64,000 bases of DNA from CAJBLF01 sp964430205 (GTDB taxonomy: Bacteria; Patescibacteriota; Gracilibacteria; Absconditabacterales; Absconditicoccaceae): NCBI GenBank assembly GCA_964430205.1, contig CAYSER010000003.1:6523-70522 (forward strand). Reading direction: 5' to 3'. The notes under the pieces are model-generated. The model saw only the letters and a program-made list of their open reading frames with translations, was not told the DNA's origin and did not search any database. Made by a program: the position numbers and the translations under genes. The first letter of the stretch is position 1. Every line of letters begins with the position of its first letter. Positions 18,255-31,327 of this stretch are shown here, piece by piece.

Positions 18255-21200
18255 TTAGCTCAATTCGAATACGATAAGTTGACTTCCTCCGCCTAAGCTT
18301 TGGCTGATGAGATTGCTGACGAATTCCTGGAATTGCGCGTTCTGTGATTTGAATAGGTTCACAAGAGCGACATATTGCAAGAGTATCAAACGTTCGTCCT
18401 GCGTCAATGACTCTACGCTCGCCTTCAACTCCTCGGAAGCGGCAGATTGCTGAGCGATAAGTGCGACAGCAGTCGTGAAGACCTTCTCTTCATCGATAGT
18501 CTTACCGTAGACATCCGCGATATCGCCGATAGCCTTGCCGTTACCGATCCTATTTACAAAGGTCTCTCCTATGAAGTCTATCATCTTCTGTCCGTCTGTC
18601 GGAAAGAATCTCGCGATGGAGATCTTAGCCCTCAAGAGAATGAGCTCTTCTGCGGTCAATGGTCAGAACTTCGCTTTGAGTGCATCATCATCGAGAGAGA
18701 ATGCATATTTCGCTCAGAGGTTATTGGTCGAGAAGAGCTTGATATATCATGCCTTCCGGAGCCTAGCCAAGGAGCTTATCGCTCCGTCCTCCTGGATCTT
18801 GCCGCTGACTGCGTCAAGCTTTGCGAAGAACCTATTGAAAAGCGATTCATTCCCTTCTCCCATCACGACGGTCCCGATATTAGGATCGATGACAAGATAC
18901 TTGATATTGCTATTCTGGAGCCTTTGATACGCTTTGCAGAGATTGCCGTCGCTATTCTGCTCCCGGAATCGGTTGAGCATACCATCACTCTTGATATTCC
19001 GCTGATTGTCCAAGAAATATTGCATATAGGTTCCAGCAATCAGTACTCCATCTTTATTGTTTCTGTGTTTCACATAGTCGATGAATCTGTTGTAATGAGG
19101 GAACTGGAGATCGAAGACATCCTTCTGGCCGTATCCAACTTTTGGCGTTTCCTGCTGCTGAAGCTCGGAAGTGATATCAACGGTCTTGCCATTGTTCATC
19201 TTGTACCGTAGGAACGGACCGCTACCGCCTTGCGATGATATCCTGATGAAATTGAGTCCGAATTGGATGATCGCCCGGATGATGAAGAGGAAGATGATGA
19301 TGTACATCATGGTCTTCTCTTGCTCTTGTTCGGAGTGTTCGAACATATCCCTGATGATCAGTGCGGCCGTGATCACGGTCCGTACGACGAGCCCCATTCC
19401 ATACCGGAGGATGCCGCCTCAGATGATCCATCGGATCGCCCGTCAAATAATCGTTACGCTAGTCAATGTGACGAGATTCATGTCCTCCCTGAAACGTTTC
19501 GCATTCGCGATCGCATAGATGAAGCCTAAGACTAAGATCATGAATAAGAGCATCCATACGAATCCGATATCTGTATAATAGCTGCTGAGATTCTGAAGCG
19601 ATCGATTGAAGACGATATTGAACGGTACGAGATATCTATAGGGAACGCTGATCTTTCCCGCTTCGGTCTTGATGGTATGATTCTGATAATACTGTCTCAA
19701 TGCTACGATCTGATCCCTGAATTCAGCAGGGTTGGTGACGGTGCCGCTGCCTTTGATCGCATAGGCTGCAAGCGCTCAGCTGAGCAGATCGTATGCCTCA
19801 GATCATTGTTTGACCTGTCCGAACAGTTTCTGCAATGTCGGCACATTGAAATTCTCTATCGCTTGCGCATTGGTGCAGAGCAGCTTCGCTGATCTGTTTG
19901 TACTATAACACTGATTATCCTTGAGCACGAAAAGCTTTAGGAGACCATATCCGAGATTGAGCCCGTTGCCTTTGGTGATCTCTTTCCATCCGTATCCGAC
20001 ATATCTTCCTACATCTTCATTGGTCACTATGGCTTTCCTCATACTTCCGCTCAATTCCTCTTTGGTGAATGGCGTTTGCTTGCATTGTTCCACGGAGAGT
20101 TCGCTGGTATTCAGCAACGTCTTGTCGATAGCGTTCTGTGTCTCCAGACCGGTAGCATCATTTGCCGCTAGGAAGGTCCTTGCCGATGGTTTCTCCACCA
20201 AGAGCACGCTCTTGATGAATGATCATGGGCTGAACGTCCCGGCATTGATCTGGTTGATCATGACGTTAGGTCCCTTGAAGACGATCACTATCGCTACAAA
20301 GCTAGCAACCCGGGTGAGGATATACGTCAATAACCTATTCTTATTTTTCAGATTCCCTTGGGCGGTATTCTTTTTGCTGAGCATCTTGAAGATTCCGAGG
20401 ATGGCCACGACCAACCCTATCGCTACGATATATTTCCCTGAAACCGGAGTCATCATATCCGGAGCGTTAGCGATCTTGAGAACCCCCATCATGCCTACGG
20501 TCATGATCCCTAATCCGATAGCGAGGATGCTATCGATCCGGAGTCCGATGAGGAGCAGGCCAAAGAGCGCTATATCGATGAATGCCGTCTGTTTGGACAT
20601 GTATGCTCGGGCGAACATCACTCAGGAGATGACAATATACTTGAGCGAGTCCCAATGAAGCTGGAGCCCTTGTTCACGGTTATCAAGGATATGCTTCAGG
20701 AAAACGAATCCAGAAAGCAACGCTAAGATGGTCAATGCCATCACGCCGAGATCGGTCTTATTGTCTACGAACACCAAGAAAGCGCCCATTCCGCTAGTAA
20801 GCCAGAACAAGAGCATCATCCATCCAGTATAGAAACCTACCGTCGGCATGATATCGTCCTCATGTCTCTTGGGAGCGAAATAATTGATCGCTTCCTTGAT
20901 AAGACCCGTTCCGAAGATGAGCACGAAGATGCCGCTGAGAAAATTCATCGCTACGGCTATGGTATCAGGAGCGATCCAGAATCGGCTCTTGATAGGATTG
21001 ATGAGTGCGAAGAAGAACGTGATGAAGATATGCCGGAGCCCTGGAGCCATTGATGCGACCGATCCTACATTACCTCGCAACACCCCATGGTTGTTTGCAA
21101 TCACCCTTGGGATATACATATATTCATGATTTGCATCCCGAGCTGTCGAATACGGAATGTATGAGAGCTGGAATCCATACAGATAGTAGATGAGGGAGAT

Positions 21201-21869
21201 AGCGAGAAGGATAATCCCTATCCGTTTCCGCCGATTTTTCTTGAGATTATCGCCTTTGAATTCGTGCGCTATATCGGTGATGATCTGTTGATAGGGAAGC
21301 ATATCCTTTCTCATGTATCGTATCATATACCCGAGTCCCAAGAAGAGGATCCATATGATAGCCCCTCGGATCAGGTGCATCATAGAGAACAGGTAGATGA
21401 TCAGGAGGAATATCCCCAATCCGATTCAGAAATTGATAAGCATTTCCTGTCGTCTGATCTCCTTGAACCTGATATATCTTTTGGAGATCCACGTTCCGAA
21501 TGCGGTCAGTCCGAGGATGAAGTACATGCCTAGGAAATAGATGATCAAGGAATTGATGAGTAAGATGAAGAACCCCGCTGATCATCCCATGATACTCTCT
21601 TTGACCACGGTCGATGCCACCGTATACAGCAGCACTGATGCAGGCAAGATGTAGATGAAGAATTTTTTCACAGAGAACGCCTTGGCCTTGATCAGATAGG
21701 TCAACGGTATGAGCACAGCGACGATGCTCCACAGCAAGAGTTTCCGATTTGCCCGGCTTGCAAGCATCTGACTGTAATACGTGTGATTCGCCATGAATTC
21801 ATTGTATATCGAGACTCAGAAGATGCTGAGCAGCACGATACCGATGATCAGGAAGATCTTTTGTTTCAT
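18255..21869 (-). CDS. Very large polytopic membrane protein, possibly GT-C-like (1204 aa)
   Basis: Seven open stretches lie in one frame and join through UGA codons from ATG 21869 to TAG 18255. The N-terminal ~560 residues carry about 15 hydrophobic segments. An extracytoplasmic loop holds 'DANHEYMYIPRVIANNHGVL', and several short luminal loops are present. A soluble stretch ('CKQTPFTKEELSGSMRKA') precedes more membrane segments ('TSVTIIGRAIRWII'). The C-terminal ~400 residues include 'DGVLIAGTYMQYFLDNQRNI' and 'NIKYLVIDPNIGTVVMGEGN'. The latter resembles the soluble tails of GT-C glycosyltransferases and YfhO-like proteins. That assignment is weak and no catalytic motif is certain. It is the longest membrane gene of the window, next to secD. 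Confidence 0.75.
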
Positions 21870-22012
21870 GAAGTGGGATAAGGGATAAAATGACTATATC
21901 TATTGAAAAATGGAACAATTGAAAGATTGAAATCAGGGACCAGGAAACAGGGATTAGGGAACTGTGACCTTTCACCTGGGATCTAAGATCACGTTTCCAT
22001 CTTTCCATTCTC

Positions 22013-23716
22013 TTATTGTTGTTGTCTCTTGGTATAGAACGCATGAAGCAGGATCTTGGTCAACGGTACGTTGAATAGCAGCGTAAGAAACATCGTTACG
22101 ATCAGCATGGATCCGAATCATTTGAAGACATTGGTACCCATAGAGAACAAGACGAACGCTATCAATCAGGTACTGATCTGTCCGTCCCTGATCGCTGACC
22201 GACTCCTCTCCTTGGCATGATCGATCGCTGATCCCATGCTCTTACCGTCCCTCAATTCTTCACGGAGCCTTTCGTATATCAATATATTGGAGTCCACGGA
22301 CATACCTATAGAAAGGATGATGACCGCTATACCGCTTAGGGATAATGCATAATCCGTAGCCTTCATGAATGCAGCGAGCACCATGATGAACGCAATCAGG
22401 ACCATACCGGTGAGGATCATCTTCTTATATCCGTACATCACACAGATCAATGCCATGATGGCAGCGAAGCCGATCAAGCTTGCCCGCATCGCTCCTGTCA
22501 ACGCATTATCTCCGAGCGATGGGCTGATCTTCTCTTCTTGCATCAGGATCAACGGTGCAGGCAATGTACCTTCGTTCAATGCGTCCGCGAGCTGTTTCGC
22601 TGATGCTGTCGTGAATGATCCATTAATCTCTGCAGTACCTCCGCAGATCTTAGTCTGGATATTCGGTGCGGTGAGCAGATTGCCACCGACGAAAATCGCC
22701 ATAGGCTTTCCTATATTTTGTTCCGTGATCTTACAGAAGATATCTTTTCCTTTTTCATCGAGATTGATGACGACGACCGGCTCACCCATCTGGGATGCAC
22801 CAGCATTCGCGAACTTAAAATACGCACCGTTGAGGATATTCTCTCCATCAGTAGCCGCTATCCGCGATTCCCTATCATTGACGAAGATGTCCTCTAACTC
22901 ATATAGGGTCGTAGCATTGCCTGAAAGATCCTTGCTTTGTTTTTTGCCTAGCAGACGGAACATCGTATATCCATTCAATTCGGTTCCTGTACCTTGACTG
23001 AGCGCATTGCTGGACTGCTGATAGACTGTAGTATAGTTCCCTTCGATAATACCATAGATCTTGCCGGTCTGCGCATCTTCGAGGAGTTTAGGATTCTTCT
23101 TATAGATATCGGGAAGCTGATCCAAAGTGTTCCCCGTGAAAATGGTGTGGTAGATATCTTCTGACATCCTTCCCTCCAAGAGTTTCTGGATATTGTCAGG
23201 GGATTTATTGATCTCTTCGAAGATCTGATTAGCTAACGCCTTTCTTGCCGCTATCGATTCCTTGGTCGACTTTTCTGGGTTCTGGAGCTTAAATTCAAGT
23301 TCGAGTGTCTTTCCGATCAATCCTTTCGCCTGTTCAAGGTCCGCGATACCTCCGATCTCGACGACGATTTGGTTCTGGTTATCGAGCGTCTGGACGTATG
23401 ACTTGTAATCAGCAACTCAGAGCTTAGATATCCTATTATCGATATTCTTCATGATGATACTCTCTATCGTCTTCTTGATAGAAGCAAGTTCCGTAGGGTT
23501 GGTGTACACTTTCTCATACTTATCATACGAAATCTTGTAGACCAGTTTTGTCCCTCCTGAAACATCAAGACCTTTCCTGAAGTGAGCTAAACCGTTTGAC
23601 GTGAGCGTGAGATGCCTTGTCCCTGTCTGCGGATCGAATTGTCTTCCGACGAAGAAGACGAAGATGACCGACACGATGAACAGCACCGTAAAAATCATTG
23701 ACTTGCTAATTTTCAT
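22013..23716 (-). CDS. secD: Protein translocase subunit SecD (567 aa)
   Basis: ATG 23716 (upstream GTG 23722 and TTG 23725 are less likely). 'MKISKSMIFTVLFIVSVIFV' is the first membrane segment, and 'FRKGLDVSGGTKLVYKISYD' matches the SecD GLDLxGG motif. The P1 head region is long. The C-terminal five-helix block has 'GFAAIMALICVMYGYKKMIL' and 'VIILSIGMSVDSNILIYERL', the RND signature, continuing past UGA to 'KILLHAFYTKRQQQ'. It uses proton motive force to help Sec-dependent export, matching the many secreted proteins encoded here. No SecF follows; the next gene is the 1204-aa membrane protein. SecF must be elsewhere or absent. Confidence 0.93.
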
Positions 23717-23859
23717 CTGCACCAATAAAGATAAATAAAATTTCGCAAATACTAAAAAATATTTGAACGCTATTTTGTAGCTTTTTGTAAAATCATTGCA
23801 AGGGGAAAAACAAAGATATTTGGTAGTTCAGAAGCTGACAAACGAGTAGACAATATAGA

Positions 23860-24093
23860 CAAATAGGACCGGATAGACTGAGACTGAACAGACTGATTCA
23901 GACGGGAGGAGACTGATTGAGACTAAACAGACTGGTTGAGACTGATTGAGATTGGTTGAGACTGATTGAGATTGGTTGAGACTGATTGAGACTGAACAGA
24001 CTGGTTGAGACTGATTGAGATTGATATATTCTGGTTTCTACATTCTGAATTCTGAATTCTAAATTCTAAATTTTAAATTCTAAATTTTAAATT
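23860..24093. repeat. GACTGATTGAGATTGGTTGA and TTCTAAATTC word-repeat block
   Basis: About fourteen copies of gactgattgaga/gactggttgaga (23870-24025) are followed by attctgaattctaaattttaaa copies up to the tyrS stop. The stretch 23717-23860 before it is AT-rich with no gene. Confidence 0.9.
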
Positions 24094-25374
24094 TTAAAGT
24101 CTTATTACCTTGAACTGTTTCTTTCCCTTCCTGAGGAGGATGATACCATTGATCAGATTCTCCTTGCCGATAATCATCTGCGGATCCTCGACCTTCACTT
24201 CATTGACGAAGAGCGCGCCGGATTGCAGCATCTTCTTGGCATCGCCATTGGAGCTCGTCAATCATGATTGCGTAAAGAGATCTAGGACCCTCATCTCTCA
24301 CTCCATAGCGATAGATCCAGTCTCTTCTGCCAATGCATCGATATCTTCCTTGCTGAACGTTGCGATGGTCTCCATAATATCTGCACCGCCGAACAGGACC
24401 TTGGAGATTTTCTCGGCCTGCTTCACCGCGTCCTTGCCGAATAGCACTTCCACGACCCGGCTCGCTAACTCTTGTTGTCCATATCTAAGCTCTGGCTTCT
24501 CCATATGTTTTTTCACTATAGCATCGATCTCATCCAACGATTTCAGCGAAAATACTTTAAGTAATTTGCCGATAAGGCTGTCTTCGGCATTCATGAAGAA
24601 CTGGTACACGGAATATGGACTATTCTTTTTCCTATCTACCCATACTGCATTACCGGCGGACTTGCCATATTTTGTTCATGAAGCATCAGTGATGATCGGA
24701 ACCGTAAGACAATATGCTTCCTTATCCAATTTCTTCCTGATGAGTTCTATGCCGGTAGTGACATTCCCCCATTGATCGGATCCTCCCAGCTGGATATTTA
24801 CGCCATAGTTCTCGAACTGATAGAGAAAATCGTATCCTTGGATCAGCATGTAACTGAATTCGGCATATGTGATGGATTTGTCTGGGTCATCTATTCTCTT
24901 CTTGATGGATTCCTTGGAGGTCATATAATTGACGGTAACATACTTACCTACTTCACGAAGAAATTTAAGGTAGTCCATATCCTTATAAAAATCGTAGTTG
25001 TCCACCATCTCGTACTCGAAGTCAATATCGTAGTTTTTCTTGATGTTGTCCAGGAAGGTCCTGAGCTGATCATAGATACATTGCTCGTTATGCCTCAACT
25101 GCGCCTCGGAAAGAAAATTCCTTTCGTCGCTCCTACCGCTCGGATCGCCGATCATACCGGTAGCTCCGCCTACGAGAAAATAGCATTTGTTGCCGTATTT
25201 CATGAGATGGATGGCTGCCATGACGGAAAACATATTCCCGATCTGGAGTGAATCCGCAGATGGGTCGAATCAGATATAGAATTTCTGTCATCCTTTATCC
25301 AAGAGATCGAATACTTTCTCATCCGAGAACTGATTGATGATACCGCGCTGTTCCCATTCTTGACGAAGACTCAT
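24094..25374 (-). CDS. tyrS: Tyrosyl-tRNA synthetase (426 aa)
   Basis: ATG 25374, MSLRQEWEQRGIINQ. 'FDPSADSLQIGN' is the HIGH-equivalent, 'ATGMIGDPSGRSDER', 'GYDFLYQFENYGVNIQLGGS' and 'DQWGNVTTGIELIR' are the class I tyrosine pocket blocks, and 'GTKYGKSAGNAVW' is the KMSKS-equivalent. A C-terminal S4 domain ('LVLRKGKK'-like end 'ILLRKGKKQFKVIRL') closes it. Five UGA codons are read as glycine, including one before TKYGKS. TAA stop lies at the edge of the TTTAAAATT repeats. Confidence 0.95.
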
Positions 25375-25394
25375 GTGACGATGATAACTATATA

Positions 25395-25535
25395 AAACGA
25401 AGAGATATGAGACTGATTGAGACTGATTGAGATTGATTGAGATTGATTGAGATTGATTGAGATTGATTGAGATTGATTGAGACTGATATATTCTGAATTC
25501 TGAATTCTAAATTCTAAATTTTAAATTTATATGTA
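25395..25535. repeat. GATTGAGATTGA tandem repeat followed by TTCTAAATT words
   Basis: Seven nearly perfect copies of gattgagattga at 25408-25485 (period 10-11) precede attctgaattctaaattctaaatttt. The same two-block order occurs upstream of pduL and downstream of tyrS. Confidence 0.9.
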
Positions 25536-25541
25536 ATAAAG

Positions 25542-28500
25542 TTATTCCGTGGTCGCTCTCATGAGCATGAGCATGACGTAGCCTCTGAGCTCGTAATTCC
25601 GTGGCATGGTGACCTGCTTCATGATGCCTATATTCTGGAGTGCTTGCAGATGCTTAGCATAAAACGGCTCTGGTCAGTTATACGTATTTCCTCGAAGAGT
25701 TCTAGACAGAACTGTTCCGAATTGTCCTCTGGTGACTGCGAGATCCGGACTGAATGTACTGATCGCATTGCCTTGAGTATCGAGTCCCATGAGTCCGAGC
25801 TGGCAAGCAAGCTTTGCATAGAGCTTCATCTCCGCCGTCTCATTCGCCATATCGGAGAAATTACATGCCATGCCGGTATTCGGCGTTTTGCCGAGTTGCT
25901 TGATAGCGAAGTTGCTGATCATCTTGGCCAGATGCTTCCTGATCAAGGTACCGGTCATATCCGCTTGCCTGATATCGCCTATCGTAGTGATGCCCTTATC
26001 GAACGCATAGAGGTAGGCCGTATTGAGCTCTGCACCGAACGGTGATCCTATGATGCTGCCTGACTTGGAGAAGGTCGTATATTTCGGTATATTCCCGGTC
26101 AATGCCTTCCCGGATAATGTTGTTCATGTAGTAATGCTGCATGATTTGCCATTATTCCCTCACTCGCATGAAGCTCATGATCTGATGACGTATATCCCTC
26201 AAGAGCATATGAGCTGCAAGAGCGTACATGTCGGCGTAGTCACCGTTCATCATCCGCCTCATCATCAACCGCCTGAAGGTGCGGTATAACTAACCGTAAA
26301 CACCGGCACATCGATAGTGGTCTGATTGCTGGCAGCATCGATAACCGAGATCTTACAGGCAGCATATGTCCCGTTCGCAAGCGTAGCGAAGGTGATAGTG
26401 TTCGAGCCGGAGAGCGCTGAGGTCGTACTGCTTGAGCATCATCAGGTATAGGTAATGATCCCTGTCTCATTTGAAGTGAATACATAGCTTGGCGTCTGCG
26501 TCGTCGTATTGGTTACGCTTGCCGCTCATGAGAGGGTGGGTGCGGTGGTATCTACTTTGACAGAAGATCAATCTGTAGTCGTGGTAACCGTATTTCCGCT
26601 CGTTCAGCTTAGGTTGCTGAAACTTATGGCAAAGGTTATCCCTCCCTGCACGGTTCATCACGTGACCGTAAAACTTGAGTATCGTGATATTCATGATCCT
26701 GTCACGGCTCACGTCAGTCAATTCATACTAACACTGACTCCTGTCAGCATCTCGCTTCCTGTAAAGCTCAGCGTCACGATATTTCATGATTTTGCATCGG
26801 ATGGATTCGTATTGTCCGATAGTATGTGCACTCGCACTAATTGCGGCTTAAGCTCAAACGACGTGAAATGCGCTACATCCATATAGAGGGAACATCAGGT
26901 ACTTAGACATGCTCATGTGCGTATCGCGGTGATTATGCTATTGCTCATTCATGTGCCGTTCCGACCGGTACCTTCTCTGACGATAAAGCTTCATGAATCG
27001 ATGTTGGAGAGTATTCACGAGAAGCTTGTCGGCAGATACATCGTCAATGTCGCTTGTTTTCACGAGAATCATGTCCCTGGAGAGAATCGGATCTTTCATT
27101 GCTGCATTCAGATGGCGTTCGGCAGCTCCCCTGACAAGAAATTCTGAGTTCAGGTATCGGTCAGATCAAGTCATGTAGCGAATGTGATCCTTCACAATTC
27201 TTGTCATCAGGACATGGCAGCGAAATAGAGTCAGGAGAAATTGGCTGCATTGCTGTTGGTTACGGTCGAAAAGTTGTTCTGTATACTAGTCCCTGAAAGG
27301 CTGTTTCCGATAGCTGAGTAAATCGTATCCCGATGATACGGTGATCATCCCAGCGCTACCAATGTGTTGTAGGCGTTGATCCTCTTGCCGCTGACGGTCT
27401 TGCCGCTTAATGCGGCGAGACTATCTCCGCTTCCCAGGATGACTGACTTGATCGCCTGATATCCTAGTTCCGGTTTCATGCTCCACGCTAAGCTCACGAG
27501 TCATGCGACATGCGGAGATGCCATAGAGGTACCATCCATATATCCGTACGGTTCGCTGGAGGTATTTGCTTTATAGGTCTTCACAAGCATATCATCGATG
27601 ATACATCCATTGTAGCTATTGTCGGACGCATTGGTGACCCGTCTGAATCTATAGGTGAAATTCTCTGTGGAATATGCTCATGTCAGGTTGAAGGTGAAAT
27701 GGAATGCGGCTCATCAGGTCGGATCTGCAGGATCACCATTGAGATAATCGAGCTGTGCTTCGTCCCATTTATATACCTCGGTAAAATTGGATCCATCGCT
27801 GCTTGCTTCCAACATCATATAATCCGTCCGACCCGTAAGGCTGTACTCCGTATCGCACATCGTCCAAAAATCCAAGACAACACGATCATATCCCGTAACG
27901 TTCACGGTCTTCTGGATGGTCGAATTCACGTTGCTGATATAGGGTAATGAATAATCCGGATAGAGCACACTGTACCATCCCGTCCATCCATCATTATATA
28001 CTCATCGCGCATTACCTCCTATTCATCATGTAGTCCGTCATGAAGGGATACTGCCGGTCGCTACGCTTTCGAAATCATCGAAGAGTCCTGTCGTCATGAC
28101 AATAGTCGATAGCGTACTATATATATTCGTTCATGGGGCTCACACATCGACCGACGTCGCTCCATAATTTGAGAAATATGCTAATCCGTCGCTCGTATTG
28201 GTCGCAGCGACACAGATGATATTGTCCAGATCGAAATCGCACGGATAAGAATGCGTGCCTCCATCGTTGTTTTTCCCATCATTCCCTGCAGCGGCGACGA
28301 AAATTCATCCGGCGGTCTTGAAGCGATTGACCGCATCATACTCCGATTGGGAATATTGGCTTCATCCGAAACTCGCATTGATGACCTTGGCACCGTTCTG
28401 GGTCGCGAAGTCTATCGACTTGATGATGTCGCTGGTCGCAAGTCCGTCCGTATCTCCTGCCTTGATCGCCATGATCCTAGCATTGAAGTTTACGCCGAAT

Positions 28501-29246
28501 ATGCCTTTGGAATTATTCGCTTCGGCTGCGATAGTTCAGGCGACATGAGTCCCATGATCGGAATCGATAGGATAGGGGTTCTTATCGTTGTCTACGAAAT
28601 CATATCCATACAGGCATCATCAAAGCGCATTTCCGCTCTGATCCTTGCAGTTGGCACCGTTCCGCATCTGATTGATAAGATCCGGATGATCATAGGCGAC
28701 ACCCACATCGATCACCGCCACTATGGTTCCCGTGATATCCGTATTCGCGTTTCAGGTAAAGATCGTATATGCCTGATATCCTGAGATCTGAGGTATGCCT
28801 CGGAGATTGCCCGAATACGTATCGTTGAAGGTCTGGATATGACGGATATAGTTGGGTTCAGCATATTCGATGCTTGCGTTAGCTTCGAGCTGCATCACCT
28901 TCTCCTCTACCGTCTCCTTCCCGAGGATCTTCATCACGGAAATATTGTTCGCCGCTATATCCTCCACCTTCTGCATATGCTGGATCGCCGCGAGACTCTG
29001 TACGCTAGATTTCCCTGATGGCGTCCTGAGATCTATCTTGGATGGCTTGAATTTCACCAAGACCTCCCCAGGGACATACTCCGGTCTCTGCTCGGATTTC
29101 GTATATGATCAGGGATTGAACGACTGATGTGAGGATACGGCATGCTCTCGATGCTCCCCTCATGATCATGCCAATGCCGATACCGATATGCTCGCCAAAA
29201 CAATGAAAGCTGTCGCACCTATAAACTTCTTCATCTGCTTTATCAT
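25542..29246 (-). CDS. Giant secreted subtilisin-like (S8) protease with surface domains (1234 aa)
   Basis: ATG 29246 or, better for a signal peptide, ATG 29234 (MKKFIGATAFIVLASISVSA). A propeptide-like 'YVPGEVLVKFKPSKIDLRT' follows. The catalytic domain has 'GTIVAVIDVGVAYDHPDLIN' (Asp180), 'DSDHGTHVAGTIAAEANN' (His231), 'GGIFVAAAGNDG' (oxyanion Asn) and 'GTSMASPHVAG' (Ser574). A beta-sandwich insert of about 150 residues splits the domain before the Ser. After it come an Ig-like domain ('TPSYVFTSNETGIITYTGGC'), a glycine run made largely of UGA codons (~26260), and a C-terminal SLH-like domain ('STFSPDLAVTRGQFGTVLSR'). It is exported and probably surface-attached, with a possible predatory or scavenging role in an epibiont. 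Confidence 0.9.
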
Positions 29247-29281
29247 GAGTTATGAATAAAATCTCCTCTCTTGTTTAGCTC

Positions 29282-31177
29282 TTACATCCTTTCCAGGAAT
29301 CTCATTCCGATAAGCTCCATCGCACTCTTGAGCGTATTGCGGACACTCTGCAGCAGGAGGATCCTTGCGTGGTTCAATTGCTGGTCTTCGACCATGATCT
29401 TAGTGTGCGCATAATAGCTATTGACCATCTGCGCCAGATCGAAGCAGTATTTCGCGATAGCGTGCGGAGCTAGCTCCTCCTTGGCTTTCCGGATGATATG
29501 ATCGAGCATGCTGATCTTCTTGATCAATGCGAATTCTATGTCTTCGATGAGTAATGCATAATCGACCTGTGTCTTATCGATCGCTCCTGCACTGTCGATG
29601 ATGCTCTGCATCCTCGCTCCGGTATATTGGATGTATGCTCAGGTCTCCCCTTGCATATCCATCGCCTCATCCAGATCGAAGACGATGTCTTTGGTCACAT
29701 CTCCCTTAGTAAGGAAGAACCTCAATGCGGAGATAGCCATGCTTTCTGCGACCTCATCAAGCCGAGTTTCGTGTTTCTCGGGATTCCTTGCCTTGGTCTC
29801 GAAATATGCTTTTTTGTGGAGCATATCAAGCATCTCATCAATCGTCACAGTCCGTCATTTCCTGCTGGCGAAGGGGAGCTTCTTCTCCTTTTTCTCTTCG
29901 TCGGTCAGCTTGTATCTGAGATTCGTCAATGTTTGCGGCGTCAGGTAGACGATACCGTACCCCAACGAAAGGTAGCGTTTCTTTCCGTGATCGTGGCCGA
30001 TCAGCTTCAATGCTGAATGGACGATTTCCTGTGGCGGCACCTGCCTATAATCGATCACGGTGATCGCCGTATCATAATTTCCGAATACCTGGCCCTTACC
30101 TTGCGAGATGTCCGATGTCGTCGTATACATCCTCTGTCCTCTCGGATCCTGCCGTGATTGCTGATAGCCGAAATCCTTGTCGATATATCAGAGTTTCCGC
30201 ATAGCGAATGCGATATCCTTGGCTATATAGGTCGCTAGGCCATCGGACTTGATCATGATCTGATACTGTTTTTCCTCTTTGGCGTATTCCGGCAACGATG
30301 ACAGATCGAGGATCCGACAGCCTTTTGCGTCGCCTTCATCGGCGAACCTGATGAATCCTTTCTCCTTGAGCGTGTCCATCGCCGCAGCAAAGAACTTGAG
30401 ATGCAAGATATCCGTCTCTCGTGCGACGAGATCGAAATACGCGCCCATCCTCCGGCAACTCTCTAGTTGCTGTCTGGTGCATTCTTGGGTATAGGTCTGA
30501 TGAAGAGCCTTGATCTGCGGATCCGTGTCATCCTCTATCTTCAATAATGTCTCGGACAATCTCTGCTTGAAGATCGGATCGTCTTCGTATGCCCTCATCT
30601 TCGCATAGACCTCTCCGCAGTAATGATCGAATTTTTTGTCGGTCTCGACCGGGATGTCGTAGAACAGGTGTCCGACGATATTGTAGCCGACATTGACGCC
30701 GCTATCATCCCCGTAATCGCAGCTCGTCACCTTGTATCAAAGATATTCGTAGATCCTCCTCATGCTGTCGCCGACGCAGATATTTCTCGCTTGGCCTATA
30801 TGCAATGGCTTATTCGGATTGGCGCTCAGATATTCGACCATCACCTTTTCCGGCGTCATCATCGCGAATGGATGGAACTTACCAGCATCGGCGGTAAAAT
30901 ATTCCTTGATGAAATCCATCTTCTTGATATGTGCATTGACGTAGCCGCCGACTGCTTCGAACCTATCGAAATCGGGCGAGGACAATTTTTCCGTAAGCTC
31001 TTTCGCAAGCATGATCGGCGATAGCTTCGCCTGCTTGGCGAGCGGAAAACAGGGAAACGCCAAATCACCGGAAATATTCTCCGGCGGTATCTCTATCATC
31101 GCAGAGATCGTCTCAAACGGCAGGTTGACGTACTTTGCCAAGAGTTCGGCGAAATATTTCTTGTAGATTCGGATCAT
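29282..31177 (-). CDS. argS: Arginyl-tRNA synthetase (631 aa)
   Basis: ATG 31177, MIRIYKKYFAELLAKY. 'VMVEYLSANPNKPLHIGQAR' holds the HIGH motif, 'SCDYGDDSGVNVGYNIVGHL' is the next block, 'IMIKSDGLATYIAKDIAFAM' the YxxxDxA region, and 'GETGAYIQYTGARMQSII' the C-terminal anticodon domain. UGA codons fall at conserved glycines, for instance in 'MRKLGYIDKDFG'. Full length for the family. Like many ArgRS, no canonical KMSKS is visible. It ends with TAA 35 bp before the subtilase gene on the same strand. Confidence 0.95.
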
Positions 31178-31327
31178 GACGATACAACGATGAAACGATA
31201 AAACGATGGAAATGCCGGAAAGCGAAAAAATTTATCTTTAGGCTTTATGCTTGAAGCTTTGTGCGTATGGTGATATTAGTAAGTTGGTATCAGTTATCAA
31301 GGCAAATGCTCATCGGGGAGCATCAGT

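Noticed and set aside
23868..24025. GACTGATTGA array as a CRISPR or as iterons of an origin
   Set aside because: Units are 10-12 bp without spacers, degenerate, and the same words occur in many other gaps; no dnaA or GATC/DnaA-box cluster is visible.
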